A stretch of 31,690 nucleotides of DNA from Hofstenia miamia. Taxonomy: Eukaryota; Xenacoelomorpha; Acoela. The stretch lies in NCBI GenBank assembly GCA_004352715.1, contig SCFE01000115.1, positions 489,227 through 520,916 on the forward strand, written 5' to 3'. Position 1 is the stretch's first letter; every line of letters begins with the position of its first letter. Positions 1 to 10,744 of this stretch are shown here, in pieces. Both the position numbers and the translations under genes were made by a program. The notes below the pieces were generated by a model that was not told the DNA's origin, did no database searches, and saw only the letters and a list, made by a program, of their open reading frames with translations.

Positions 1-57
1 TTCTATTCTATTCTATTCTATTCTATTCTATTCTATTCTATTCTATTCTATTCTATT
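1..57. repeat. (TTCTA)n pentanucleotide microsatellite
   Basis: Eleven and a half perfect head-to-tail copies of TTCTA start at the window edge, so the true array may be longer to the left. Confidence 0.97.
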
Positions 58-323
58 ATGATGAACAAAACAAGTACAGTATTGTTGTCAAATCTGATGT
101 TATTAGTTTGAAGTATTCTCGAAATCAATTTCATTTGTCCACAAGCACTTCTGAGTAGTTCTGCCGTTAAGACTGATTGTACAGTTACCCTCCGACAAGC
201 TGTGAAAGCACCCAAATCAGGTGTGCAAAGATTCTTAAGATGTGATTGTAAGAGTAAATGAACATTTCAGCATTATGCTCGTGTAAATGTATGCTGATAG
301 AAACTGATGTTTATCATTATATA
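58..323. other. Unassigned spacer between satellite and Tc1 copy
   Basis: AT-rich sequence with no usable reading frame on either strand and no recognised repeat. It ends at the TA dinucleotide into which the Tc1 copy is inserted. Confidence 0.5.
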
Positions 324-1369
324 CAGTACTGGCCAAAAGTTTGGGAACAGCAACCTGCCTATAGCGTGTTTTATGCTATTTCCTGGAAACTTCGTAAAAG
401 TCCTGGTATTCCCAATTTTTCTTAGAATTTACAACAGATTCATTTAGCCATTCAAATTAACACAACTTTAGATTTACACACAATACATTTTCACTGAAAA
501 AGCACTATCATTTTAGTTTAAAATATGGTCCATGGTAGTGAAATTTTACCAACAAAGCATGCTCAAATTTATATCTTGAACGAGGAGGGGTACAATTATC
601 GCACTAAAGCTGTTAGAATGGGCGTGTCAGTATCTTTGGTATCCAGAAGTGTTACTTGCTATCAGCAACTGCAGAATTTTTCCTCTCGCAAGCGGTCTGG
701 AAGACCAAAAGTGACAACCCCTCAGACTGACCATCTCATTCACCATTACATCGTCAATCAGCCATTCTCTTCATCTTCTGAAGTCAAAGCAAAACTAGGT
801 GCGGTAATGCACAATGTATCAACACGCACCATTAGGCGTCAATTGAATACTACCTTTGACTTTCCATCGTGCAAACCGGCAACCAAACTCCGATTGTCTT
901 CCAAGAACATTTGAGGCCGGTTGCGCTTCTGCAGGTAATACCAACACTACACCCCTGAGATGTGGTATCAAGTAATGTTTAGTGATGAATCCAAGATTTG
1001 CCAGTTTACATCATACTGGCCACACATTCGATGACCAAGAAACCAAAGATTCAACACATATTACATGTAACAAACTGTCCGTTCAGCACCTTCTGTGATG
1101 ATTTGGGTGCTATAACTGTGAATGGGCGTGCTTGTCTGCATTTTGTTCCTCACAATGAGCCTGTTACAGCCAAGGCCTACCTCAAAATAAATTACTGATG
1201 ATTATTGTAGAAAGCTGGTCGAGTCAATGTCAAACTATTTACTTTCTACATGGTGTTATCATATTGTTTCTACATTGTGTTATTATATTGTTTCTACATT
1301 GCATTTTTTAGTGTAAAATGCAAAAATTTCTAAATTTGGAAAGTGTTCCCAAACTTTTGGCCAGTACTA
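324..1369 (+). mobile_element. Tc1/mariner element, copy A (decayed)
   Basis: The left end begins CAGTACTGGCCAAAAGTTTG after a TA (322-323), and the right end is its inverse, ending at 1369 with one mismatch in the outermost base and followed by TA (1370-1371). Terminal inverted repeats plus a TA target duplication are the Tc1/mariner hallmark. The length is 1046 bp against about 1310 bp for copy B at 7356-8665, so copy A has lost internal sequence. Its inside is clearly homologous to copy B in inverse orientation. The right end abuts a (TA)n run. Confidence 0.93.
525..1250 (+). pseudogene. Tc1-like transposase, truncated and frameshifted
   Basis: The transposase would cut and rejoin the element's own ends in the nucleus. 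An ATG at 525 opens 129 codons covering the bipartite helix-turn-helix region and a GRPR-like linker (SGRPKVTTP), then a TGA at 912 ends the frame. Homology continues in the same frame through FSDESKIC, which holds the first catalytic Asp of the DDE/D domain, then in other frames through SAPSVMIW. It then jumps to DDYCRKLVESMSN near the C-terminus. The segment carrying the second and third catalytic acids (DGAPCH in copy B) is absent, so this copy cannot encode an active enzyme. The start matches that of copy B. Confidence 0.9.
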
Positions 1370-1381
1370 TATATATATATC

Positions 1382-1411
<30 letters not shown>
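1370..1411. repeat. (TA)n microsatellite abutting Tc1 copy A
   Basis: A nearly pure TA run, interrupted by occasional C or T, directly follows the right inverted repeat. Copy B also sits against (TA)n runs, in keeping with TA target choice. Confidence 0.85.
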
Positions 1412-1412
<1 letters not shown>

Positions 1413-1679
1413 GTCACTTTGTTTCCTCGACGGATGATTTTTCACAATCATCACATTTATGTATACATATAAACTAAGGAGAAAACTAAATTTTTTTGGG
1501 ATTTGATCTTTATTTAGAAAGAAAGAAAGAAAGAAAGAATTTATTTATCTGTTGCTTAGTAGTGAATAAAAGATTGTAGCAGAGAACTTAAATCGCACCA
1601 GAAGGGACCCTCAAAGAGGACGTCTCTTCCTATTCTAGGAGAGCCCAAAATACAATAGTTTGGCAGAGTATTTAAAATT
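1412..1679. repeat. Intergenic stretch with (AAAG)n tract
   Basis: Five to six units of AAAG lie at about 1517-1539. The rest of this stretch shows no coding signal that I can support. Confidence 0.6.
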
Positions 1680-1946
1680 TCAACCAAATACTAACCCTAC
1701 TAGATTCTTTTCTTTTACCATTTTAAGGGATAAATTGAGTGCTTTTCTGTATACTTTATCTCTGGGTGACCCCTGTGATTCAATGGTAATACCATTAGAT
1801 ACCAAAATGTTCAAGAGGATAGCCCCTCTATATTTAAGTGAATGTTTAACCTTCAGTGTTTTAGGATAGGGTACTTCATAACATCCTCGAATAATAGATC
1901 TGGTTTTTAGACTCGATGTATCTCTCTTAAAGAAGAACGAATTCAA
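1680..1946 (-). pseudogene. Possible non-LTR retrotransposon (LINE) C-terminal remnant
   Basis: The 88-codon minus-strand frame contains DTSSLKTRSIIRG, a short proline-containing spacer, and SLKYRGAILLNIL. This resembles the tail found after the reverse transcriptase of many animal LINE ORF2 proteins, where a YxLR-type arginine-rich stretch is followed by a 'yrG..lWNsLp' motif. Here the usual Trp is Leu and the Pro is missing, in keeping with decay. No RT catalytic motif is present nearby; upstream sequence on this strand runs into the assembly gap. The call rests on one motif recalled from the family and could be coincidental. Confidence 0.35.
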
Positions 1947-2039
1947 GGTACATGTACTGTGTTTTCCAAAGACAGACTTGACAGCAAATTTTATAACTTC
2001 CGTCAGGTATAATTCGTAAATATTAGAAATGTTTGCGCG

Positions 2040-2343
2040 NNNNNNNNNNNNNNNNNNNNNNNNNNNNNNNNNNNNNNNNNNNNNNNNNNNNNNNNNNNNN
2101 NNNNNNNNNNNNNNNNNNNNNNNNNNNNNNNNNNNNNNNNNNNNNNNNNNNNNNNNNNNNNNNNNNNNNNNNNNNNNNNNNNNNNNNNNNNNNNNNNNNN
2201 NNNNNNNNNNNNNNNNNNNNNNNNNNNNNNNNNNNNNNNNNNNNNNNNNNNNNNNNNNNNNNNNNNNNNNNNNNNNNNNNNNNNNNNNNNNNNNNNNNNN
2301 NNNNNNNNNNNNNNNNNNNNNNNNNNNNNNNNNNNNNNNNNNN
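2040..2343. other. Assembly gap (304 N)
   Basis: A run of N flanked on the right by (TA)n repeats. It lies on the 3' side of the calmodulin-like exons and could hide the missing last exon. Frames reported across it are meaningless. Confidence 0.99.
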
Positions 2344-2459
2344 ATATATATATATGTATGTATATATATAGCTTTTGCCTTAACGCTTGAGATGTCAATA
2401 AATCAGATTTTTAGCAAGCTGACATTTTACTATTATTTAGAGCTCTTATGCATACATAC

Positions 2460-2614
2460 TTAATGTCTTCAGGACCAACTAATCCAGTTCCATGTTTATC
2501 AAAAACTTTGAATGCTTCTTTGATTTCACTCTCAAGGTCATTTTTTGTTTGTTGTTTGCTCATCATTATGAGAAATTCATTAAAGTCAATAATCCCATTA
2601 CCATCAACATCAAC
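2460..2614 (-). CDS. Calmodulin-like exon 3 (EF2 loop to EF3 loop)
   Basis: The exon starts after TTTAG and ends before GTATGT, 155 bases in length. It completes the second EF hand with the loop DVDGNGIIDFNE, which has good calcium ligands at positions 1, 3, 5, 9 and 12. It then gives FLIMMSKQQ, the linker, KEAFKVF and the third loop DKHGTGLVGPED. In that third loop position 3 is His, position 5 Thr, position 9 Gly and position 12 Asp instead of the usual Asp, Asp/Asn, and Glu, so calcium binding there is probably weak or lost. The exon ends two bases into a codon, so another coding exon must follow. Confidence 0.9.
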
Positions 2615-4791
2615 CTAAACATATAATCTGCTGATATCTTGGATAAATAAATAAAATTTTTCTACTTAAGTTTTTTGAGCTAATTGCTTAGCAAACCTTA
2701 AATAAAAAATACCTTCAGTTAGATAACAATTACTTGAACAGTTTGGTTTTATATATAGCCATAAAAATATGTTCCAATTATTTATAACCTTTAAGGAAAA
2801 TATTTAGCAGAAATGATTAAAATCAACTTGGGACATTAGTAGAACAGACATTAATTCTATTACGTTTCAACACAAAGAAGAAATTATGAAATTTACCCTG
2901 CTTAAATTGGGATTTAATGTCCAAAATGTTCACATATATTTATATTTAACAATTTGATTTTTGCTATTAACTCATAAAATAATTATTATATAAAACTTCA
3001 TACTAAAATTCAGTCCCATTGCAAATTATTTTATAATTCATGTTGCATACACCTTTTGAAGAAACATTGCAAGCCAGACAAATAAAAACATGAGTGCCAA
3101 AAGGTGTTCGGAGTAAATCTTCAAATAAGAGTCCAGCTTGCTCTCATTAATGAAATTCCGACAGCTAAGAATTTCCCTGAAATATGCATGTTTGATTTTC
3201 AAAGAAAATCAAGACTTCCTAACAATATTGTATAATACTAATAAATGATTTATTATTGAATTCATAGTTTGTGTATGTGTGTGTATATCATTGGCGGAGT
3301 GTGAGCCATATTGCCTAGCGTACGGTGCAGAGTTGCTAGTGGCTCATTTTGGTATTAATATAAAAATGCGTCAATTCTGAACCGAAAGTGTCAAAATTTA
3401 AATGGACATCACTGCAGTCATTGCTTGAACTTGAAGCTCTCCATAACTTGATTAAATGAATAATTTTTTAAATACTCTACATTAACGTAAAATATCATTC
3501 AAATGAATATTTCTTAAAATAATTGAAATGGATACGTTATTTTATTTATCAACACCACGAAATATTAAAACATCAGACATGACTAGTACGTAATCAGACC
3601 AACTTTTCAATTTCAACTAAGACCAGGACTCATTTGCTACTATTTTCGAACTTCTGTATTTGGCATGGAAGCAGAAATATATGACCCACCAGAGATGGAA
3701 TCGGATCCAACAGTTTAAGATCCGATCTGATCCCGATACGAAACTTCAAGATCCGGATACGATCCGAACTTTTAAAAAATTTTTAGTTTTCAACACGAAA
3801 CGGATCCCAATTTAAATAAGTATTCTAACAATAAACAATCCTAAACTTAAAAAATATGTATGTTCTTAATACCAATAGAAAATTTTAAGTGCTTCAAAAC
3901 TATCTTGAGATAAAAAGAATGGACATATACTTACGGAATAATACATGCAAATCAACTTATTTGTAAGCTTTGTAATAATCTAGTTCCTAAAATTGTCATC
4001 AACTATAATCATAATATATTTATAGAGTTTAAATAGTTGAGTTTCTTATAGAATTACCTTCCGTATTAATTTTTTATGTCAAAATTCAAAAATAACCACT
4101 TTGCAACGTCACTATGAATTGAAGTTGTTTCAAACAAGATAAATTTACTTCAAAATTGCAGCTAAGGCAATGAAAACAAGAATATAGCACAAATAATGGC
4201 AACTTAAAATATTATATTGGAAGACTTTAAAAAAATTTTTGTAGAGTGTATTAAAATCCATGATAGAAAAACTAATTTTTCAAACAAAATTTGAGATTTA
4301 AATATAAATTTTGAATTTTACTGAAATTGGATACTAAATTGGATAAAAATTTTGAATTATATAGCAGCAACATTAAATAAATTCACACCCTATTAATAGT
4401 ATGCCGACCCATAACCATTTTTGTATTAGTGATTATAATAATGGCAAACCTTCTGAGTACTAAGATGATCTTAGCATTGCCAGTTGCTTAGAGTGCATAT
4501 TGAAATGAGATTTTTGATTGAAGAGCATCCCAAATTATAGTAGTATTTTTACATTTTGCAGTAGTTTGCAAAAGCTAAGGTTTTATATATTGAAACTGGA
4601 TTATGTCAAATTGTATAAAGTAATAATCCTGATTGTGTTTTACACATGTTAATTCGAAATTCATTGGGATTTTTAGGGGGTTTAAAATTTTGTTGCCATG
4701 TTGGGATATCTAAACGATCACTTTGAAATATTAAACCATTAACTACATCAAAATAATTAACCCAATAAAAATTACATTTTATTGAACCTAC
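2615..4791 (-). other. Intron 2 of the calmodulin-like gene
   Basis: AT-rich sequence bounded by a GTAGGT donor and a TTTAG acceptor. Apart from the GATCCG-rich block at 3690-3810 I see no gene or repeat in it. The reading frame that runs past the exon 2 donor (to 4606) is intron sequence. Confidence 0.8.
3690..3810. mobile_element. Possible one-ended hAT-type MITE end with GATCCG repeats
   Basis: The block starts CAGAGATGGAATCGGATCC and then carries at least six further GATCC or GATCCG-type words in both orientations within 120 bases, in a surrounding that is otherwise very AT-rich. CAG starts and clustered subterminal repeats are typical of hAT ends. I found no inverted partner end or target duplication, so this is a fragment or something else. 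Confidence 0.3.
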
Positions 4792-4890
4792 TTCATTTAT
4801 CATATCATTCAATTCTTGATTTGTTGGATTATGACCAAGGCTTCTCATAACGATCCCCAATTCTGAGGAAGTAATTGTGCCATCCTTATC
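4792..4890 (-). CDS. Calmodulin-like exon 2 (EF1 loop)
   Basis: Thirty-three codons between a TTTAG acceptor and a GTAGGT donor. With the preceding exon they build the first calcium loop [12 protein letters not shown], then [20 protein letters not shown] and INE, very close to the same stretch of calmodulin. All calcium-ligand positions of the loop are intact. Confidence 0.93.
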
Positions 4891-5999
4891 CTAAATATAT
4901 ATGTATATATTTCAATTTATGTAAGTTGAAATGTATTTGCATATATTTTAGATACTATTAAAATATGTTGAAATTTAACTAGAAAAAATCCATAAATACA
5001 AGTAACAGCTTTGTAATTTTGGAAACGTCTTCAAAATTCTCATTGAGAACAACATCAGGTAACTTTCGGATGCATTTTTCATCTCTGCAGGTGACTTGAA
5101 CATGATTTATCTAAATCTGGGTCATAATTAAACATAGGAAGAGGAAGACGAAGCGTTATGTAAACACTTCAATAATTCAAGTATAATTTCCGTCTGTTCA
5201 GAACTGTTCTTCTTCACAAAAATGACATGACTTCTGTTATCATCTCAGAAATAAGAAGCTCTGAATTTACCTGAATATTGGATGCGCAACATTGTAGTAT
5301 GTTGCCTGCATATTGCGATGCGCTAAAACTCGACAAACACCAGCTTCTACCATAAGGTCGTTGCCATTTATTCACTGGACTGTGTATAGTGTACATGTAT
5401 GTGCACAATAGCATGGAATAGCATATTGATTTAATATGTAAAATTTACCATCACTTATTGGATACACATTTTATATGATTAATTAACTTGTTCGCAAATT
5501 TTTTCGAAAAAATCTCTTTTGTGTAGTAGTTAGAAATAAATTTACTATTATCCTGTATTGTTTCTAAGATCTTATGATTCCTTACTTTCAGAATTGAGTT
5601 TAAAAACTTGTCAGAGTATTGATAGCATAGTTGTGGATTTTAGAATTAAAACTTAGGCACAGTCGGACTAAAATATGTTGTAACTCCAACCTAAGCTTAA
5701 CTTATTGTAAATTTGAAAGTGGGACACATTTTTTATTGCTTGCAATTGGCCAAAGATTAGTGTATTAAATATAATCAACCATATTCATATTGATTAAATT
5801 TTTTATAATCGAATAATTGCTATAAAAAGACTGTTCATGTCAATGAAAAAAAACATTTCAGCAAAAAATCGCATCTAAAGTTAAAGTAAGTAATAATGTG
5901 ATGAGGGTTTTTAGGAATTTATAATCTTCTAAACCTGAATGTTCTTTATTTGCATAATTACTTCAAATGTCATAAATTCAATTGCACTCAAAATAGAGA

Positions 6000-6041
6000 T
6001 TCTTCTTCTTCTTCTTCTTCTTCTTCTTCTTCTTCTTCTTC
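6000..6041. repeat. (TTC)14 trinucleotide repeat
   Basis: About fourteen uninterrupted TTC units. Because the host gene is on the minus strand, the intron transcript would carry (GAA)n. Confidence 0.95.
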
Positions 6042-6339
6042 AAATACAATTTTATGAAATTTCATAAGCTTTTAAAATACTATGTACTAGACATCGACAA
6101 GAAATATTCAAAGTTTTCATATTACAAAATTTTAAAATTAACTACCTGCGGCACGTCCGCCTAAACAGTTCTGTGTAAAACTAATCGGTGTATATGGAGC
6201 AGTGCTCTAAAAGTAAACCCAACCATTTCAAAATAGAAATTTTAAAAACAGATCCAACCCTATTCTATAAAACCCAATGCAGTAGAAAACTTTCAATACT
6301 AAATCTTTTGATGTACGTCACCTCCTCTGATATATTGAA

Positions 6340-6746
6340 CAGGGCGGCAAACGGGTCGACTCAGCCCGACTCAACTCGCGGGTTGGGTCAAAGAAAAGAG
6401 ATCACACTTGCTTGAGCCATTTTAGGTGATCGGTCAAAATTTTGAAATTTGCAGGGTCAGGGAAACGTATTTCTTAAATGATTTCCCTGAAATATTAGTG
6501 GAAAACTAGCCATGACTTTCTATTTAGTATACAATCTAATATGTTATACAAAACCTTCTCCTAAATTAATGATATTGTTTCATGTTAGTTTTATCAAACA
6601 TTTGCAAATACAACTCAGGTTAAAAGCTTACTGTCTGACCCATTGGTCGGGTTGTGAGTCAATATATTATGGGTCAGGTCGGGTCATGGTTTAATTGTCT
6701 GCGGGTTGGGTCATGGGTCAAAATATGTGACCCGTTTGCCACTCTG
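6340..6746. mobile_element. hAT-type MITE with perfect 8-bp target duplication
   Basis: The left end reads CAGGGCGGCAAACGGGTC and the right end is the inverse of CAGAGTGGCAAACGGGTC: 16 of 18 bases match. The eight bases just outside, ATATTGAA, are identical on both sides (6332-6339 and 6747-6754), the target size made by hAT transposases. The 407-bp body has no transposase and is AT-rich, except that both subterminal regions carry many GGGTC/GGGTCA words (for example 6350-6390 and 6650-6735), which fits transposase-binding subterminal repeats. It is therefore a non-autonomous element. The exact target duplication suggests a fairly recent insertion. Confidence 0.93.
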
Positions 6747-7355
6747 ATATTGAACGCTAGCAAAATTTGTATTCAAGTAGTTTTCATTATAAATATCGAA
6801 TTTATTAAAAAAATGTGGAATTTTATGATCTCCGGTTTCGATTGCTAACATATAATTTAGTTGAACGACAATTTAGCATTGACGGTTTTAAGCTATCTGA
6901 CAAAAGAAGACGAGGAATTAGGAAATGCAAATTTACCTCAATAAAATTTTCGATTCAGGTGCATCGAAGCAGTGCAGCAATCTATGCAAAGAAATTAATA
7001 GAACATTTTTTGAATTTGTTTGCTATTAATTTTTAAAGCAATGTAGTCTGGGATTGGTATTACAAAGTCGTGAATCACTATTTGAGCCTTGCTATTGTGT
7101 TACATGACAATATTATGATAATTTGTTGCTAGACTAAACACATATGCTATTAACAATTAACATTGATTTTTTAATATCGAAAATCTATTTATTAGTACCA
7201 AAATTATTCCAATATATTTATTGCATTTTTGAATAAGTCGAATATTATTGCCATATCTGGTACTATGGCGTCTTGTATTTTCTATTTGAGATTCATACTG
7301 TAGTGCTTATTGTTTAGTGACATGTAACAGGTCTTACTATATATATATATATATA

Positions 7356-8665
7356 TAGTACTGGCCAAAAGTTTGGGAACATTGTCCAAATTTAGAATTT
7401 TTTGTATTTTACACTAAAAAACGCAATGGAGAAAGAATATAATAACACAATGTAGAAACAATATGATAACACCGTGTAGAAATTAAATAGTTAATTCAGA
7501 AAAACTCACTAATATTTTGCATGTCCGCCATTATTGACCAAACACGCAGCAATGCGATTTGACATTGACTCGACCAGCTTTCTACAATAATCATCAATAG
7601 TCTCTGTGCACCATACCACATTAATTTGCTCCTTCAGATCGTCGAATGATGTGCATTGGCGCTTCCTCCCGACAGTTTTTGATGTGATGCCGAAAGTCTT
7701 GTGATGCAATCCACTGTTTCACAAATTTGGCACTGTGGCAAGGAGCACCATCTTGTTGTAGTACAAATGTTCCGCGAAGATGCATAGACATGGGAACTTT
7801 CTCCTGAATTATTTTGAGGCTGTGAATGTCTCGTTGTGAGGAACAAAATGCAAACCAGCATACCCATTCATAGCTAAAGCACCCCAAATAATAACAGAAG
7901 GTGCTGAGCGGACAGTTTGTTGAGTGTATTGTGTGTTGACTCTGGTTTCTTGGTCGTCGAACGTGTGGCCTGTATGATGTAGACTGGCAAATCTTGGATT
8001 CGTCACCAAACATTACTTGATGCCACATCTCAGGGGTGTAGTGTTGGTATTGCATGCCGAAGCGAAACCGGTCTCGAATGTTCTTTGAAGACAATCGGGG
8101 TTTGGCTGCCGGTTTGCACGATGGAAGGTCAAAGGTAGTATTCAATAGACACCTAATGGTGCCTGTTGATGCATTCTACACTACAGCACCTAGATTTGCT
8201 TTAACTTCAGAAGATGAAGAGAATGGTTGATTGACGACGTAACGGTGAATGAGCCGGTCAGTCTGAGGGGTTGTCACTTTTGGTCTTCCAGACCGCTTGC
8301 GAGATGAAAAATTTTGCAGTTGGTGATAGCGAGTAACACTTCTGGATACCGAAGATACTGCCACGCCCATTCTAACAGGTTTGGCGAGATAATTGTACCC
8401 CTCCTCGTACAAGATATGAATTTGAGAACGATTTGTTGGAGAAATTTCACTACCACGGACCATATTTCAAACAATAATGATAGTGCTTTTCCAATGAAAA
8501 TATATTGTGCGTAAATTTAAAGTTGTGTTAATTTGATTGGCTAAATGAATCTGTTGTAAATTCTAAGAAAAAATTGGGTATTCCAGGAATTTTACGAAGT
8601 TTCCAGGAAATAGCATAAAACACGCTTTAGACTGGTTACAGTTCCCAAACTTTTGGCCAGTACTA
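7356..8665 (-). mobile_element. Tc1/mariner element, copy B (decayed)
   Basis: It has the same terminal inverted repeats as copy A (AGTACTGGCCAAAAGTTTG from 7357 and its inverse ending near 8665), with TA repeats on both sides. It is about 1310 bp, near full length for a Tc1-type element, with one gene read on the minus strand. Its right 80 bp is repeated after a single N at 8675 (see separate entry). Confidence 0.93.
7509..8463 (-). pseudogene. Tc1-like transposase, frameshifted, third catalytic acid missing
   Basis: It starts MVRGSEISP at 8463, the same start as copy A. A helix-turn-helix region and SGRPKVTTP linker follow, and an in-frame TAG at 8173-8175 sits where copy A has a sense codon. 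The frame then continues through MFGDESKIC (first catalytic Asp); a shifted stretch (about 8009-7809) carries SAPSVIIWGALAMNG; and the original frame resumes with FVLQQDGAPCHSAKF, the second Asp. Shortly after, the reading jumps to FDDLKEQINVVW and DYCRKLVESMSNRIAACLV at the C-terminus. The SPDLNPIEN-type segment that carries the third acid in this family is not seen between them. The copy is thus dead by stop, frameshift and loss of a catalytic residue. Confidence 0.9.
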
Positions 8666-8753
8666 TATATATATNAGGAATTTTACGAAGTTTCCAGGAA
8701 ATAGCATAAAACACGCTTTAGACTGGTTACAGTTCCCAAACTTTTGGCCAGTA

Positions 8754-8755
<2 letters not shown>
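8585..8755. repeat. 80-bp direct duplication across a single N (probable assembly join)
   Basis: Bases 8585-8664 (end of Tc1 copy B) recur at 8676-8755 with no difference that I can see, separated by TA repeat and one N at 8675. This is best explained as two overlapping contig ends placed side by side. A genuine partial second insertion is less likely. Confidence 0.8.

Positions 8756-8787
<32 letters not shown>
8756..8787. repeat. (TA)n microsatellite
   Basis: A pure TA run of about 30 bases flanking the Tc1 copy. Confidence 0.9.
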
Positions 8788-8791
<4 letters not shown>

Positions 8792-9089
8792 GTGGTCTTT
8801 ATTTGAGGCAAAAAATTTTTTTGAAATTTATTTGCACTGACCATTCCAAAAGTTTTCAATTTCTATAAAAACAGGTCTTGTGAAAAAAAAATATTGCAAA
8901 ATATTATGATTTAGAGGTAGTTCAAGCCACCTTAAATTCAGACTTGGATTATACCATGTTGGTTATAAGAGTTATATGTTACTCATTCATGCGTGGGACT
9001 TACTACACCTTGGAGCAATCTGCAATATAGAGTCGACACACATTACTAGAAAGAAATAAAAATGGATATAGATTTATTTTTCAGGCACT

Positions 9090-10424
9090 ATGGCAAACAT
9101 AAGGCAATCTAACAGAAGTCAATGGTATTTACCTAAAAGAATCGGTGATGACGTTACAGGAGCTAAACTGCCGTCAAATAATCAGGTTATTAAATACTTT
9201 CTGCCCCTACATCGCATTGAAAAGAAGCCCGTCCGTATTGCAGCAGGAGAATTGGTAAAGAAGCCTTTCGAATTCGGGCATAAAACTAAAATCTCTGTTC
9301 AACACAGGCCAAACGGCATAAACCAAGTGCACAAATTTATTAAACAGTGGAGTGTTCTAAAGAAAAACTCTTTAGAAATACTGCTCCAAAAAAGCTAGAA
9401 ATATGAATTTGTGGGAAAATTTGACGACCTTTTTAATATTTTCAATGCCCACGCTTGAAAAGTGCTCCCTACACTTTGCTTGCCATCACCACTTCAAAGA
9501 GGTAATGGTGAGCTCATCTGCTAGTGAAATTCTGTTGTTTAAAGAATTTCATGATCAATGGCAAGCTATTAACAAGCAGAAGTATGAAGATGGAATGAGT
9601 GATAGTATCTTGAAAGAATTAGTGCCGAATTTTAAAATGAAGCCACCAAATTTATTGGTAATGTTCCTATGGAATGACAACTGAAAGATTACTACAGGGA
9701 AGTGATTGAGTTGAACTCTTTCTTTTAGGCACACATCATCTCCTTGGTGTGCATTTCTGTGTTTCATGTTCAAAGCACAACGCCCGTTGGATAGCAAAGA
9801 TTATTTATTCATTCAAGGTTCGGATGTACCGGTCTCAATTCAGACTACCACTAAGAGAGAGCTAAGGACTAAGAAATCTTTGTATTTTCTGTTTCGCATT
9901 TGCTCATGAAGCTGTGAGAGCATCAAATGAAGACCTAAGATTATTAAAACTGTACAACAATATTGGTATGTGGATAAAAAAATTTCCCTGGCAACGCTTT
10001 AAAATATTCATGTGATCTCTGGTATATAAATAGTTGCTCTGACCTGTTTGATGACACTGTTTCAATAGAAGAAAAAAGCGAAATGCTATTGTCCATGAAA
10101 ACAATCGATTGAGATGAAAATCCTGTTAAGCGAATCAAGATAGACATAGATACACTCCAAGGAAGGCCTTACATTATTTTGCTAAAAAGAACCCTATAAT
10201 TTTTTCGAAGATTCAGTTTAAAATGGCATGATAATTTGAATTTTCAAGAGCCAAGAAAGACTGTGAAAGGTTTTGTAAATGAGGAGTAGCCTTGATTAAA
10301 GAATATTCTGGGAGAATCACAAATGGTGGAGAACAATTGCAAATTTTACTCAAGATCGTTGCTGACACCAGAAAGATCTTTCCAAATAGTCTCACAAAGA
10401 CTTTACGGGACAATATTGAATGAC
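9090..10424 (+). pseudogene. Decayed member of an uncharacterised multi-copy animal protein family
   Basis: I recall a large family of unnamed proteins, abundant in arthropod genomes, with the same order of segments seen here in changing frames. MANIRQSNRSQWYLPKRIGD and LPSNNQVIKYF open it at 9090, just after a plausible TTTTTCAG acceptor. IKQWSVLKKN and LWENLTTFLIF follow. Next come LHFACHHHFKEVMV and ILLFKEFHDQWQAINKQKYE (about 9470-9590) and DYYREVIELNSFF (9687 on). Then ARWIAKIIYSFKVRMYRSQF (about 9790-9850), LFDDTVSIEEKSEML (about 10045-10090) and finally GVALIKEYSGRI and VADTRKIFPNSLTKTL (10283-10424). At least five frameshifts and several stops intervene, and the central part is missing relative to the usual length of 600 or more residues. 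The HHH region looks like an RNase H-fold transposase core, so the family may be transposon-derived, but its function is unknown to me. Confidence 0.75.
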
Positions 10425-10720
10425 TCTGGGAAACAATCATTATCTATCCTGCATGGTATATATTTCATGTTTTCTGTCAAAAGATAAGAAAATATAAAAT
10501 GTTTTTTTGTCATGTAAAAATCATCTTATTTGGCTCGATTCAATGAGCATCGTATAACAACGTTTGTTGAATAAAGTTCCAAAATCAATAAACCTTAAGC
10601 AACCTCTAAACACCAAAATTCTTTAGAATATTTTGCATGTGATGCTTTTGTCATGATTTGAGATTTTTAAAAGGGTTTGCAATAGAGAATTGGAAGTTGT
10701 AAAATAAGGACCACCCTAAT

Positions 10721-10744
10721 ATATATATATATATATATATATAT
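10721..10744. repeat. (TA)n microsatellite
   Basis: Twelve uninterrupted TA units following GGACCACCC. Confidence 0.9.

Noticed and set aside
2003-2463. Frames spanning 2040-2343
   Set aside because: They consist mostly of unknown bases in the assembly gap.
3290-3350. Possible hairpin or MITE end around GAGCCA...TGGCTC
   Set aside because: The stem is only six bases and no target duplication or partner end was found.
4606-4791. Extension of the EF-hand frame past exon 2
   Set aside because: The exon 2/3 junction restores the calmodulin loop exactly, so the open stretch after GTAGGT is intron.
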